Part shown: piece after piece, positions 38,826 to 47,590 of the stretch
Layout: each line of letters starts with the position of its first letter
How positions within the stretch are numbered: position 1 is the first letter of the stretch
From: Gemmiger formicilis
Lineage (GTDB): Bacteria; Bacillota; Clostridia; Oscillospirales; Ruminococcaceae
Reading direction: 5' to 3'
Assembly: GCF_024462815.1 (NCBI RefSeq)
Contig: NZ_JANGCG010000001.1
Coordinates: 124,001 to 188,000, forward strand
DNA: 64,000 nucleotides
The notes under the pieces: generated by a model
Told to the model about the DNA's origin: nothing
The model's input: only the letters and a program-made list of their open reading frames with translations
The model's database searches: none
Program-made: the position numbers and the translations under genes

Positions 38826-38853
38826 TTTACAAATAAAATAGCTTTCCTATTAT
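38826..38853 (+). promoter_or_regulatory. Probable promoter of the dacF-type gene
   Basis: TTTACA, 16-bp spacer, TATTAT (38848-38853), sharing the CTATTATAATAG palindrome with the opposing mtaB promoter. Confidence 0.5.
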
Positions 38854-38877
38854 AATAGAAAATCAACGAAAGTGCAA
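38849..38877 (-). promoter_or_regulatory. mtaB promoter
   Basis: Minus strand TTGCAC (38877-38872), 17-bp spacer, TATAAT (38854-38849), within the palindrome CTATTATAATAG. Confidence 0.7.
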
Positions 38878-38941
38878 TACTATTTCGCAGACTGGCCGCA
38901 TAGCCTTTAGCAAAGTGATTTGCGCCGGAGGTGTGCTACCC

Positions 38942-40117
38942 ATGAATAAACGTGCCGTGACCCTGCTGCTCTGCCTGATGCTGGCAGCGTTGTCCATTCT
39001 GCGCGGGTTCACCGCCTCGGCGGCGGAGTTCACCCCCGCAACTACGGCGGATTTTGACGTACCCTGCGCGGCGGCTATTCTGGTGGATGAGGATTCCGGC
39101 ACGGTTCTGTACGAGAAAAACGCCGATGCCCGCCGCCCGATCGCCTCCATCACCAAGGTTATGACGCTGCTGCTTACATTTGAAGCGTTGGAGGCCGGCA
39201 AAATCAGTCTGGATGATTTTGTGCCGGTCAGTGAGCACGCCTACCATATGGGCGGCAGCCAGATATGGCTGGAGCCCGGCGAGGAAATGACACTGAATGA
39301 TATGCTCAAGGCCATCTGCATTTCCAGCGCCAATGATGCTGCCGTGGCCGTGGCTGAGTATGTCGGCGGCAGTGAGCCTGCCTTTGCCGAAATGATGAAC
39401 GCCCGCGCTGCCGAGCTGGGTATGACGAACACCCATTTTGTCAACGCCTGCGGCCTTGATGAACCCGAACACCTATCCACCGCCCGTGATGTTGCTGCAA
39501 TGAGCCGGGAAATGCTGTTGCACCACACCGAGGTGCGCGACTACTGCTCCATCTGGATGGACACCCTGCGCGGCGGCGCAACCCAGCTTGTCAACACAAA
39601 TAAGCTGCTGAAAAGCTACAGCGGCATCACCGGGCTGAAAACCGGCACAACCGGCAAGGCGGGCGTCTGCATTTCGGCCTCCGCCGAGCGCGACGGCCTG
39701 CGGCTGATTGCGGTGGTGCTGGGCGCTGCCTCCGGCAAGGAACGCTTTCAGGCGGCCAGCACCCTGCTGGATTACGGCTTTTCCCACTTTGAAAGTGCCG
39801 CCGCCGAGCTACCCGCCGATGCACCGCTGTCCCTGCCGGTGGAGCGCGGCACCGCCGAAAGCGTGGTCCTTACCTACACCGCGCCGGAGCGCTGCCTGAT
39901 GCCGAAGGGGGAGAGCAGCACCCTGCAGGTTGCGCTGGATCTGCCGCAAAAGCTGGCCGCACCCATCCGCGCAGGGGAGACGGTTGGCACGGTGAAAATC
40001 TCCAACGGAAGCGCCGAACTTGCGTCCTATCCGGTTACGGCGGCGCAGGACGTTGATGCGTTAAGTTTCACTTACTGCCTGCATCGACTGGCCGAAGGAT
40101 TGCTGCTGACAAGCTGA
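38942..40117 (+). CDS. D-alanyl-D-alanine carboxypeptidase (DacF-type, penicillin-binding)
   Basis: 391 residues. A signal peptide (about 1-27, ending TASAAE) precedes a class-5/6 PBP domain with SxxK as SITK (about 69-72), SxN as SSAND, and KTG as LKTGTTGKAG. A C-terminal PBP5-like beta domain follows (about 290-370). It trims the terminal D-Ala from wall pentapeptides. Start ATG 38942, with GGAGGTG 8 bases upstream. No amphipathic membrane anchor is obvious at the end. No sigma-F or spoIIA context is nearby. Confidence 0.92.
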   Translation: MNKRAVTLLLCLMLAALSILRGFTASAAEFTPATTADFDVPCAAAILVDEDSGTVLYEKNADARRPIASITKVMTLLLTFEALEAGKISLDDFVPVSEHAYHMGGSQIWLEPGEEMTLNDMLKAICISSANDAAVAVAEYVGGSEPAFAEMMNARAAELGMTNTHFVNACGLDEPEHLSTARDVAAMSREMLLHHTEVRDYCSIWMDTLRGGATQLVNTNKLLKSYSGITGLKTGTTGKAGVCISASAERDGLRLIAVVLGAASGKERFQAASTLLDYGFSHFESAAAELPADAPLSLPVERGTAESVVLTYTAPERCLMPKGESSTLQVALDLPQKLAAPIRAGETVGTVKISNGSAELASYPVTAAQDVDALSFTYCLHRLAEGLLLTS

Positions 40118-40165
40118 ATTTGTGCAAATTTAATGAAAAAGTCGAAAAAATACCGCTGGTTTTGC

Positions 40166-40194
40166 TTGACAATACCGACATAAAACGGTATCAT
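40166..40194 (+). promoter_or_regulatory. pgi promoter
   Basis: TTGACA, 17-bp spacer, TATCAT (40189-40194), 32 bases before the ATG. Confidence 0.75.
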
Positions 40195-40226
40195 TGGGAT
40201 ATAAAAATATCAAAGGAGGAGTAGAG

Positions 40227-41561
40227 ATGGCTGTTAGTTATAACGGTAAGCATCTTGCAAAATTTATCCGTCCTGAAGAATATGAGGCAATCTATCCGCA
40301 GGTCGAGTTGGCCCATAAGCAGCTGGAATCCAAAACGGGTGCCGGTAATGACTTTTTGGGTTGGCTTGACCTGCCTGTTACTTATGATAAGGAAGAATTT
40401 GCCCGCATCAAAGAAGCTGCACAGAAGATTCGTTCCGACTCCGACGTGCTGCTGGTGGCCGGTATCGGCGGCTCCTATCTGGGCGCCCGCGCTGTGGTTG
40501 AGGCCGTCAAGGGCCAGTTCCACAACGAGACCGATGACGGCCTGAAGATTTACTTCTGCGGCAATACCATCAGCCCCACCGCGCTGAATGATATCATCAA
40601 GCTGACGAAGGGCAAGCGCTTCTCCATCAACGTTATCTCCAAGTCCGGCACCACCACCGAGACGGCACTGGCCTTCCGCGTGCTGCGCAAGCTGCTGGAG
40701 GATTCCGTCGGCGTAGAGGAAGCCAACAAGCGCATTTATGCCACCACCGACCGTGCCAAGGGCACGCTGAAGCAGCTGGCCACCGAGCAGGGCTGGCCCA
40801 CCTTCGTGGTTCCCGATGATGTCGGCGGCCGTTATTCCGTTCTGACGGCTGTGGGTCTGCTGCCCATCGCCTGCGCAGGCATTGACATTGATGAGCTGAT
40901 GCAGGGCGCTGCAGACGGCCGCGAGAAGTTTGGCAAGCTCAGCCCCGACAACGACGCTTACCGCTACGCCATGACCCGCAACATCCTGTACCGCAAGGGC
41001 AAGAGCGTGGAGACGCTGGCCTGCTTTGAGCCTGACTTCACCATGATGAATGAGTGGTACAAGCAGCTCTTCGGCGAGAGCGAGGGCAAGGATCAGAAGG
41101 GCCTGATGCCTACCTCCTGCATCTTCTCCACCGACCTGCACTCTATGGGTCAGTTCCTGCAGGATGGTGCCCGCGTGATGTTTGAAACCTACGTGGACAT
41201 CAAGAACACCCGCAATGACTTCTACATTGAGGAGCTTGAGGGCAACTTTGACGGCCTGAACTTCCTGGCCAACCAGAATATGAGCGTTGTCAACCGCAAG
41301 GCGATGGAGGGCACGATTCTGGCCCACACCGACGGCGGCGTGCCGCTGGGGCTGATTGAGGTTGACAGCCTTTCTGCTCACGATGTCGGCGAGCTGATTT
41401 ACTTCTTCTGGAAAGCCTGCGCTGTCTCCGGCTATCTGCTGAGCGTCAACCCGTTTGACCAGCCCGGCGTGGAAAGCTATAAGAAGAATATGTTTGCCCT
41501 GCTGGGTAAGCCCGGCTATGAGGACCGCAAGGCAGAGCTGGAAGCTGCCTTGAAAGAGTAA
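40227..41561 (+). CDS. pgi: Glucose-6-phosphate isomerase
   Basis: 444 residues, the short bacterial form. [15 protein letters not shown] (about 79-93) and [18 protein letters not shown] (about 137-154) bind the sugar phosphate; the family signature [16 protein letters not shown] and the C-terminal Lys region follow. It interconverts glucose-6-P and fructose-6-P. AAAGGAGGAG lies just before the ATG at 40227. The small P-loop gene begins 47 bases later without an obvious terminator between them. Confidence 0.97.
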   Translation: MAVSYNGKHLAKFIRPEEYEAIYPQVELAHKQLESKTGAGNDFLGWLDLPVTYDKEEFARIKEAAQKIRSDSDVLLVAGIGGSYLGARAVVEAVKGQFHNETDDGLKIYFCGNTISPTALNDIIKLTKGKRFSINVISKSGTTTETALAFRVLRKLLEDSVGVEEANKRIYATTDRAKGTLKQLATEQGWPTFVVPDDVGGRYSVLTAVGLLPIACAGIDIDELMQGAADGREKFGKLSPDNDAYRYAMTRNILYRKGKSVETLACFEPDFTMMNEWYKQLFGESEGKDQKGLMPTSCIFSTDLHSMGQFLQDGARVMFETYVDIKNTRNDFYIEELEGNFDGLNFLANQNMSVVNRKAMEGTILAHTDGGVPLGLIEVDSLSAHDVGELIYFFWKACAVSGYLLSVNPFDQPGVESYKKNMFALLGKPGYEDRKAELEAALKE

Positions 41562-41608
41562 AGGAACTACGCGCTCTGCGCGCTGACGAATATAAGGAGG
41601 TAACCCCT

Positions 41609-42013
41609 ATGCTGAAACTGATTGTTGGAACCAAAGGCTCCGGTAAGACCAAGACCATGATCGATATGATCGACAAGGCCACCAAGACCACCTCCGGCAA
41701 CATCGTTGTCATTGAAAAGTGCATGAAGCTCACCACCGAAATCAACCACGCTGCCCGCCTGGTTGACGTGGATGAGTACGGCGTTGTCGGTGCTGATATG
41801 CTGTACGGCTTTGTTGCAGGCGTTCTGGCCGGCAACTATGACATCACCGAGCTGTTCATTGACGGCATCCTGCGCATCATCGACCACGATATGGAGGCAG
41901 CCGCCAAGGTTCTGAAGGCCATTGACAAGATTACCCCCAACATTGAGGTTGTTGTCACCGTTTCCGCTAATGCAGCTGACCTGCCTGAGGAGTTGAAGAA
42001 GTTCATTATCTGA
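41609..42013 (+). CDS. Small P-loop protein, function unknown
   Basis: 134 residues. A perfect Walker A, GTKGSGKT (residues 7-14), opens the protein, but no clear Walker B, sensor or partner domain follows; FIDGILRIIDHD (about 76-87) might supply an acidic strand. The rest alternates helices and strands as in a minimal P-loop NTPase. AAGGAGG lies upstream (41595-41601). It sits between pgi and a strong terminator. I do not recognise a named family; nucleotide binding is likely, hydrolysis uncertain. Confidence 0.75.
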   Translation: MLKLIVGTKGSGKTKTMIDMIDKATKTTSGNIVVIEKCMKLTTEINHAARLVDVDEYGVVGADMLYGFVAGVLAGNYDITELFIDGILRIIDHDMEAAAKVLKAIDKITPNIEVVVTVSANAADLPEELKKFII

Positions 42014-42043
42014 ACCTGAGTCACCGCAATTTTAATGGCGTTT

Positions 42044-42076
42044 TCAGGGCGGGAAAGTGCTTCCCGCCCTGATTTT
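42044..42076 (+). terminator. Terminator after the P-loop gene
   Basis: Perfect 12-bp stem TCAGGGCGGGAA/TTCCCGCCCTGA with a 5-base loop, then TTTT. Confidence 0.9.
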
Positions 42077-42120
42077 ATGCCAAAAACACAAAAAAATCTC
42101 AAGTTTTTGTGTTTTATGTG

Positions 42121-42149
42121 TTGACAAGACCCCTCAGCTTGTGTATACT
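42121..42149 (+). promoter_or_regulatory. Promoter of yceD-rpmF
   Basis: TTGACA, 17-bp spacer, TATACT (42144-42149). Confidence 0.8.
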
Positions 42150-42175
42150 ATTTAAGCAACCTTTTGAGGTGTACT

Positions 42176-42676
42176 ATGCAATTTAATCTTCGTTCTTTTC
42201 TGGAAAGCGGCCGCAAGCCTTACACGGCGCATTTTGAGGCTGACTTTTCACAGGCGGACTTCGGGGGCTATCAAGTGAACACCCCGGCAGTATGTGACTT
42301 TACAGCGACGCTCACCGAGGATGGCGCAGCGTTGCTCTTGTGTGTAAAGGCTCATATTGATGCCGAGTGTGCACGTTGTCTGGAGCCGCTGACCCGGGAT
42401 TATGATTTCCGGCGCGAGTATTTCGTGCGGGATCGTGATTTGGAGGACCCGGATTTTGAATTGCCGTGCAACGAGAACGGCTGTATCGACCTCAAGGAGC
42501 TGGCCTATCAGGAGCTGATTTTTGAGGTGCCCGCAGTGCTGCTGTGCAGTGCTGATTGTCAAGGTCTATGCCCCATCTGCGGCAAGAAGAAGGCAGCAGG
42601 GTGTTCCTGCCAACCGGCAGACAATGCTGCCCCTGTAGATGCAAGGCTTAGCATATTAAAACAACTATTAAGTTGA
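42176..42676 (+). CDS. yceD: YceD/DUF177 family protein
   Basis: 166 residues. DUF177 proteins are encoded almost universally before rpmF and are implicated in 23S rRNA accumulation. The central ECARCLEPL (about 63-71) is the family hallmark; a second Cys group (CSADCQGLCPICGKKKAAGC) near the C-terminus should form a zinc site. Start ATG 42176 with GAGGTG upstream; an upstream in-frame start has no site. rpmF begins 24 bases later. Confidence 0.9.
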   Translation: MQFNLRSFLESGRKPYTAHFEADFSQADFGGYQVNTPAVCDFTATLTEDGAALLLCVKAHIDAECARCLEPLTRDYDFRREYFVRDRDLEDPDFELPCNENGCIDLKELAYQELIFEVPAVLLCSADCQGLCPICGKKKAAGCSCQPADNAAPVDARLSILKQLLS

Positions 42677-42700
42677 ATTTCACCAAGGAGGTGTCCGATT

Positions 42701-42886
42701 ATGGCTATCGTACCCAAGAGAAAGCATTCTCAAGCCCGCCGCGATAAACGTCGCTCTAATGTCTGGAAACTGGAGGCGCCTACGCTGGTGAAGTGCCCGC
42801 AGTGTGGCGAACTGAAGGTTCCCCATAAGGTTTGCGGCAAGTGTGGCTACTACAAAGGCCAGGAAGTCATCAAGAAAGAGGCGTAA
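42701..42886 (+). CDS. rpmF: 50S ribosomal protein L32
   Basis: 61 residues. PKRKHSQARRDKRRS binds rRNA; CPQCGELK and CGKCGYYKG give an intact four-Cys zinc form (not the Cys-free zinc-independent version). AAGGAGG lies upstream. A terminator follows, ending the yceD-rpmF operon. Confidence 0.98.
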   Translation: MAIVPKRKHSQARRDKRRSNVWKLEAPTLVKCPQCGELKVPHKVCGKCGYYKGQEVIKKEA

Positions 42887-42896
42887 GTCTCTTGCG

Positions 42897-42925
42897 TGGG
42901 GAGGGCGATGCCTTCCCCATTTTTT
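42897..42925 (+). terminator. Terminator of yceD-rpmF
   Basis: TGGGGAGG/CCTTCCCCA stem followed by six T residues. Confidence 0.85.
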
Positions 42926-42950
42926 ATTGATTTTACAAGGAGTGTGAGTC

Positions 42951-44279
42951 ATGGCCCTTTACGTTACAGCAGTGGACGAAAATTCCCCGGCAGAAAAAGC
43001 CGGTATCACCGTGGACTGTGCACTGCTGGCCATTGACGGCCACCCCTTGAACGATGCACTGGATTACCAGTTCTATACAACACCGGCTGCCTTCACGCTG
43101 GAAATCTGCGAGAAGGAGCAACCCCGCACGGTGCAGATTGCAAAAGGGGAATATGAGCCCCTTGGCTGCAACTTCAAGACCTATCTGGGCGATGAAAAGC
43201 ATAGCTGTGCCAACCACTGTATGTTCTGCTTCATCGATCAGCTGCCTCCCGGTATGCGCGAGCCGTTGTATTTTAAGGATGATGATGAACGCCTGAGCTT
43301 CCTGTTCGGCAACTATATCACCTTAACCAACCTGACGGAGCACGAAATCGACCGCATCATTCAGATGCACATCAGCCCCATCTTTGTTTCGGTGCACACC
43401 ACCAATCCGGCGCTGCGCGTGCGGATGCTGGCCAACAAGCGCGGTGGGGAGGTGTTGCAGTACCTTCCCAAGCTGGCACAGGGCGGCATTGAACTGAACT
43501 GTCAGCTTGTGCTCTGCCGCGGCATCAACGATGGCGAGGAGCTGCGCCGCACCCTGACCGATTTGCTGGCGCTGCGCCCGCAGGTGGGCAGTATTGCCGC
43601 CGTGCCTGCCGGTGTGACCGATTACCGCAAGGGCCTGTTCAAGTTGACGCCCTACGATAAGGAAAGCGCCGCTGTCACGCTGGATATTTTAGAGGAGTTT
43701 GCCTACAAATGCCGCGATGAATACGGCCGTAGCATTGTCTATCCCAGCGATGAATGGTATCTGACAGCAGAGCGCCCGCTGCCCCCGGCTGAATTCTACG
43801 ATGAATTTGCCCAGCTGGAGGACGGCGTCGGAATGTGGCGGCTCTACCATGATACTTTCTTGGAGGAGCTGGAAAATTATTCCGGTCTGGTTCTGCCCCA
43901 CAGCGTGGACGCCGTGACCGGTACGTTGGCAGGGCCGCTGATTCAGGACTGCGCCAACGCGCTGATGCAGAAATACCCGCAGGTAAAAATCACGGTACAC
44001 CAGATAAAAAATGAGTACTTCGGCGGCAATGTCAGCGTGGCCGGGCTGATCACCGGCACAGACATCATCAAGCAGTGTACAGGCCGCCTGCACAGCGATT
44101 TGCTGACCGTGCCCGAGGTTATGGTGCGGGATGAAAAGGGCCAGTTTCTCGATGATATCACCTTGAAGGAGCTCGGCAAAGCGCTCAGCTGCCGGGCTGT
44201 CAGTATCCCCACCGATGGCGGCGGCTGCTGCAAGGCGTGGCTGAGCACCCATAAGCGAAAAATCAAGCTGAAACGATAA
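42951..44279 (+). CDS. DUF512 protein with PDZ and radical-SAM-like domains
   Basis: 442 residues. A PDZ-like start (VDENSPAEKAGITVDCALLAIDG) precedes a radical-SAM-like region with the Cys triad HSCANHCMFCFIDQLPPGM (about 83-101), and then the DUF512 C-terminal domain (about 290-440). The family is widespread in Clostridia, often next to der, as here (39-base gap), but no reaction is established. A link to ribosome assembly is only suggested by the neighbouring der and rpmF. AAGGAG before the ATG. Confidence 0.88.
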   Translation: MALYVTAVDENSPAEKAGITVDCALLAIDGHPLNDALDYQFYTTPAAFTLEICEKEQPRTVQIAKGEYEPLGCNFKTYLGDEKHSCANHCMFCFIDQLPPGMREPLYFKDDDERLSFLFGNYITLTNLTEHEIDRIIQMHISPIFVSVHTTNPALRVRMLANKRGGEVLQYLPKLAQGGIELNCQLVLCRGINDGEELRRTLTDLLALRPQVGSIAAVPAGVTDYRKGLFKLTPYDKESAAVTLDILEEFAYKCRDEYGRSIVYPSDEWYLTAERPLPPAEFYDEFAQLEDGVGMWRLYHDTFLEELENYSGLVLPHSVDAVTGTLAGPLIQDCANALMQKYPQVKITVHQIKNEYFGGNVSVAGLITGTDIIKQCTGRLHSDLLTVPEVMVRDEKGQFLDDITLKELGKALSCRAVSIPTDGGGCCKAWLSTHKRKIKLKR

Positions 44280-44318
44280 TCTTTGATAATCTGAACGAAC
44301 AGAGGGAGGAAGGCAGAT

Positions 44319-45662
44319 ATGGCAAAACCCATCGTAGCTATCGTGGGCCGCCCCAACGTGGGCAAATCCACCATTTTCAATAAGCTGACCGGCCAGCGCC
44401 TCGCCATTGTGGAGGACACGCCGGGCGTTACCCGCGACCGCATCTTCTGCGATTGCGAATGGTCCGGCCACAAGTTCCTGCTGGTGGACACCGGCGGTAT
44501 TGAACCGCGCATTGATGACGGCCTGCTGGCCCATATGCGGGAGCAGGCCCAGCTGGCCATTGACTCCGCAGACTGCATCGTTATGGTGACTGAGCTGTCC
44601 GCAGGCGTTACGCCGCAGGACCAGGACGTTGCCGGTATGCTTATGCGCAGCGGCAAGCCGGTTGTGCTGGCCGTCAACAAGTGTGACAAGGTCGGCGAGC
44701 CGCCGATGGAGCTGTATGATTTTTACAGCCTCGGTCTGGGCGAGCTCATCCCGGTTTCCGGCGTGCACGGCCACGGCACCGGCGATTTGCTGGATGCCGT
44801 CTGTGCGCATCTGAACTTCGAGGAGGAAGAGGAGGACACCGATGACCGCATTTCGGTTGCTGTCATCGGCCGCCCCAATGTCGGCAAGTCCAGCCTGATT
44901 AACCACATCCTCGGCGAGAACCGCCTGATTGTTGCCAACGAGGCCGGTACCACCCGCGATGCCATCGACACGATGGTGGAGAACAAATTCGGCAAGTTTA
45001 TCTTTACCGATACCGCCGGTCTGCGCAAGCGCGGCAAGGTGGAAAGCGGTGTTGAGCGCTACAGCGTCCTGCGCAGCCTGGCCGCTGTGGAGCGCAGCCG
45101 CGTCTGCGTTATTATGATTGACGCCACGGTCGGCTTCACCGAGCAGGACTCCAAGGTGGCGGGCTACGCCCATGAGCAGGGCAAGGCCTGCATCATTGCG
45201 GTCAACAAGTGGGACGCCGTTGAGAAGGACAGCTACACGATGGATGCTATGCGCAAGAAGCTGGAGGACGATTTCAGCTTTATGTCCTACGCGCCGATTG
45301 TCTTTATCAGCGCCAAGACTGGCCAGCGCGTAGACAAGCTGTTTGAGACCATCCACTTTGTGGACGTCCAGAACGGCACCCGCGTGCCCACCGGTGCATT
45401 GAACGAGATGCTGGCCCGCGCCACCGCCAAGGTACAGCCGCCGTCTGACAAGGGCAAGCGCCTGAAGGTGTTCTATATCACCCAGATTTCTACCCGCCCG
45501 CCGACGTTCGTCTGCTTTGTCAACCAGAAGGCATTGTTCCATTTCTCGTACCAGCGCTATCTGGAAAACCAGATTCGGGAGACCTTCGGCCTGACCGCAA
45601 CCCCCATCAGGATGATTACCCGTGAGCACGGTGACGGCGCGGTCAAGGCAGGAAAGGTGTAA
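44319..45662 (+). CDS. der: Ribosome-assembly GTPase Der (EngA)
   Basis: 447 residues with two tandem GTPase domains: G1 GRPNVGKSTIFN (about 8-19) and GRPNVGKSSLIN (about 184-195), DTGG and DTAGLRKRGKV for G3, NKCD and NKWD for G4, plus a C-terminal KH-like domain (about 355-440). It is essential for 50S maturation. GGGAGGAAGG lies upstream. plsY begins 2 bases after the stop, the conserved der-plsY order. Confidence 0.98.
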   Translation: MAKPIVAIVGRPNVGKSTIFNKLTGQRLAIVEDTPGVTRDRIFCDCEWSGHKFLLVDTGGIEPRIDDGLLAHMREQAQLAIDSADCIVMVTELSAGVTPQDQDVAGMLMRSGKPVVLAVNKCDKVGEPPMELYDFYSLGLGELIPVSGVHGHGTGDLLDAVCAHLNFEEEEEDTDDRISVAVIGRPNVGKSSLINHILGENRLIVANEAGTTRDAIDTMVENKFGKFIFTDTAGLRKRGKVESGVERYSVLRSLAAVERSRVCVIMIDATVGFTEQDSKVAGYAHEQGKACIIAVNKWDAVEKDSYTMDAMRKKLEDDFSFMSYAPIVFISAKTGQRVDKLFETIHFVDVQNGTRVPTGALNEMLARATAKVQPPSDKGKRLKVFYITQISTRPPTFVCFVNQKALFHFSYQRYLENQIRETFGLTATPIRMITREHGDGAVKAGKV

Positions 45663-45664
45663 CT

Positions 45665-46342
45665 ATGTTTCTTCACATTGTAGAGGCCTGCCTGCTGACG
45701 GCGGGCAGTGCCTATCTGCTGGGCAGCCTCCTGTTCGGCGTGCTGGTTTCCAAAATCATGTACAAGGATGATGTGCGCCAGCACGGCAGCGGCAATGCCG
45801 GTATGACGAATGTCCTGCGCACCTACGGCAAGCTGCCCGCGGCGCTGACCACCATCGGCGATGTGGGCAAAAGCGTGGTGGCTGTCAATCTGGGCCGCTT
45901 CTTCTTTGATGCCCTGCTTTCCGGCACGGGGGCAGGCTGGCAGAACCCGCTGGACCCGGTTTGCGGTGCGTATCTGGCCGCCATCTTCTGTATGATTGGC
46001 CACAGCCGTCCCCTTTTCTTTGGCTTCAAGGGCGGCAAGGGCGTTCTGGTCGGTGCGGGCGCAGCCCTTGCCACCGAGCCGCTGGTCTGCCTGGTACTGC
46101 TGGTTATCTTCCTTATTGAGGTTGCTGTTACCCGCATTGTCTCGCTGGGCAGCATCATCATTGCCGCACTGTACCCGGTGGGCACTTTGCTTCATCTGAT
46201 TGCAAAGGGCGCCAATCTGCCCACCATTCTGTTCAGCACAATTTGTTGTGTCATTATGGCCGCTATGGTCATCTGGCTGCATCGTTCCAACATCGAGCGC
46301 CTGAAAAACGGCACCGAATATCGTTTTGGACAAAAGAAATAA
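45665..46342 (+). CDS. plsY: Acyl-phosphate:glycerol-3-phosphate acyltransferase PlsY (paralogue 2)
   Basis: 225 residues, about five to seven membrane segments. All three motifs are canonical: GSGNAGMTNVLR (about 40-51), GHSRPLFFGFKGGKG (about 116-130) and HRSNIERLKNGTE near the C-terminus. The position after der is that of classical plsY, so this is probably the main enzyme and the 3004-3630 copy an additional one. AGGAAAGGTG at the end of der serves as ribosome site. A terminator follows. Confidence 0.93.
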   Translation: MFLHIVEACLLTAGSAYLLGSLLFGVLVSKIMYKDDVRQHGSGNAGMTNVLRTYGKLPAALTTIGDVGKSVVAVNLGRFFFDALLSGTGAGWQNPLDPVCGAYLAAIFCMIGHSRPLFFGFKGGKGVLVGAGAALATEPLVCLVLLVIFLIEVAVTRIVSLGSIIIAALYPVGTLLHLIAKGANLPTILFSTICCVIMAAMVIWLHRSNIERLKNGTEYRFGQKK

Positions 46343-46355
46343 CCTGTCCCATTTA

Positions 46356-46388
46356 CACCGTATGATTTTGGTCATGCGGTGTTTTTTG
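46356..46388 (+). terminator. Terminator after plsY
   Basis: CACCGTATGA/TCATGCGGTG stem (one wobble) followed by six T residues. Confidence 0.85.
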
Positions 46389-46392
46389 TACA

Positions 46393-46422
46393 TTGAGTCT
46401 TACTCTGTTTATACGATATACT
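46393..46422 (+). promoter_or_regulatory. Promoter of the 105-residue gene
   Basis: TTGAGT, 18-bp spacer, TATACT (46417-46422), starting right after the plsY terminator. The leader to the TTG is very short. Confidence 0.5.
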
Positions 46423-46438
46423 AAGTAGGTGATGTGAA

Positions 46439-46756
46439 TTGACTATTTCCATCGAAAACGTCTGGGCGCTTCTGCAACAGCATCAGCAGGAGACCTTCTA
46501 CACGGCCAAGGGCCTGCCCTTCACCTACACCATTCGCGGTGGGGAGCTCTTTGTTGACCGGCGGCAGAAATCCATCACAATTTCCACGGTGGAGAAAGCG
46601 CTGGAAAAAATTGGTCGGCTGCAGGCGGACGGTATTGCCATCACGGGCCCAAAGAAAATCGGCTGCTATGGGGCAAGCTATCTCTATCCGGTGCTGCTGG
46701 CATTGGGAATTTTCAGCCTTCCCACGCCGGAGGAAGCAGGCCAGCTCCACTTTTAA
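46439..46756 (+). CDS. Conserved-looking small protein, function unknown
   Basis: 105 residues from a TTG with only a weak AGGTG-type site upstream. The pattern (N-terminal helix, a beta hairpin YTIRGGELFVDRRQKSIT, a helix EKALEKIGRLQ, and then a conserved-looking ITGPKKIGCYGASYLYPVLLALGIF) suggests a compact cytoplasmic domain. I recognise no named family and see no catalytic motif. It has its own promoter and lies between plsY and the ATP synthase operon. Confidence 0.65.
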   Translation: MTISIENVWALLQQHQQETFYTAKGLPFTYTIRGGELFVDRRQKSITISTVEKALEKIGRLQADGIAITGPKKIGCYGASYLYPVLLALGIFSLPTPEEAGQLHF

Positions 46757-46814
46757 AACACAGCATATAGCACTCAATCTGTACAAAAACGGCCACATAC
46801 GTGAAAAATAACTG

Positions 46815-46843
46815 TTGAATTTTTGTGCAAACTGTTGTATACT
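46815..46843 (+). promoter_or_regulatory. Promoter of the ATP synthase operon
   Basis: TTGAAT, 17-bp spacer, TATACT (46838-46843), 33 bases before atpZ. Confidence 0.75.
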
Positions 46844-46876
46844 GTGAACATACGGCAAAGGCAGGGGAGGCAGAAG

Positions 46877-47143
46877 ATGAAGGGTATTTATGACGTTGCC
46901 CGGCATCTTGTCTGGCTTACCCAGTTCGGGCTCAGCGTGGTCATTCCGCCGGTGCTCTGCATACTGGGTGCTGTCTGGCTGAAAAGGCAGTTCGCGCTGG
47001 GCGGCTGGGTTGTGGCGGTCGGCGTGGCCGCTGGTGTGCTGGCGGCCATAAGCTGTCTGCACGGCTCCCTGCAGGCATTGAACCGGCAGGGGAAGGGCTT
47101 TGAAAAAAAGCAGCCGCCGCCCGTCAGCTTTAACCAACATTGA
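46877..47143 (+). CDS. AtpZ/AtpI-type accessory protein of the ATP synthase
   Basis: 88 residues, two membrane helices (about 12-30 and 37-58) joined by a short loop, then a basic tail. It is in the position of AtpZ, a small protein proposed to help Mg2+ supply or c-ring assembly. AGGGGAGG precedes the ATG. Identification rests on position, size and topology. Confidence 0.7.
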   Translation: MKGIYDVARHLVWLTQFGLSVVIPPVLCILGAVWLKRQFALGGWVVAVGVAAGVLAAISCLHGSLQALNRQGKGFEKKQPPPVSFNQH

Positions 47144-47158
47144 GAAAGGAGAGACCTT

Positions 47159-47590
47159 ATGCAGAAGCATCGTGATGTTTTTGCGCAGGCCAGCCGTCTG
47201 GCTGTGGCTGTGGCGCTCTGCATTGCTGCCATGCTGGCCGTCTATGCACTGGCCGGGCACTTCACCAATGCGGTGCTGCTCGGTGCGATGATCGGCTTTG
47301 TGCTCTCGATGGGAAATTTCCTCTCTCTGAGCATCACGGTCTCCAACGCATTGGACCGCGCCGCCAACGGCGGCAGCCCGCAGAAGGCACAGCAGGAGAT
47401 ACAGACCTCCAGCGTTGTCCGCCCGGTTGTGCTCGTTATTATCTACATCCTGATTTTCCGGGCTAAGCTGTGCGACCCGCTGGCGGCAATTCTGCCGCTG
47501 CTTTTCGCGCAGGTATGCCTGAAGCTGATTGATTTTTTCCGCAAAGATGATTCTTCAAAGCCTGAAAAGGATGGTGATACACCCCGATGA
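47159..47590 (+). CDS. atpI: ATP synthase subunit I (AtpI)
   Basis: 143 residues with four hydrophobic segments, in the arrangement of AtpI, the c-ring assembly factor encoded before atpB. GAAAGGAGAG lies upstream. The last 4 bases overlap the atpB start (ATGA). Confidence 0.75.
   Translation: MQKHRDVFAQASRLAVAVALCIAAMLAVYALAGHFTNAVLLGAMIGFVLSMGNFLSLSITVSNALDRAANGGSPQKAQQEIQTSSVVRPVVLVIIYILIFRAKLCDPLAAILPLLFAQVCLKLIDFFRKDDSSKPEKDGDTPR

Noticed and set aside
46831..46843. GTTGTA half-site in the ATP synthase promoter
   Set aside because: No TACAAC partner at the right distance; it is simply the end of the spacer and the -10 box.
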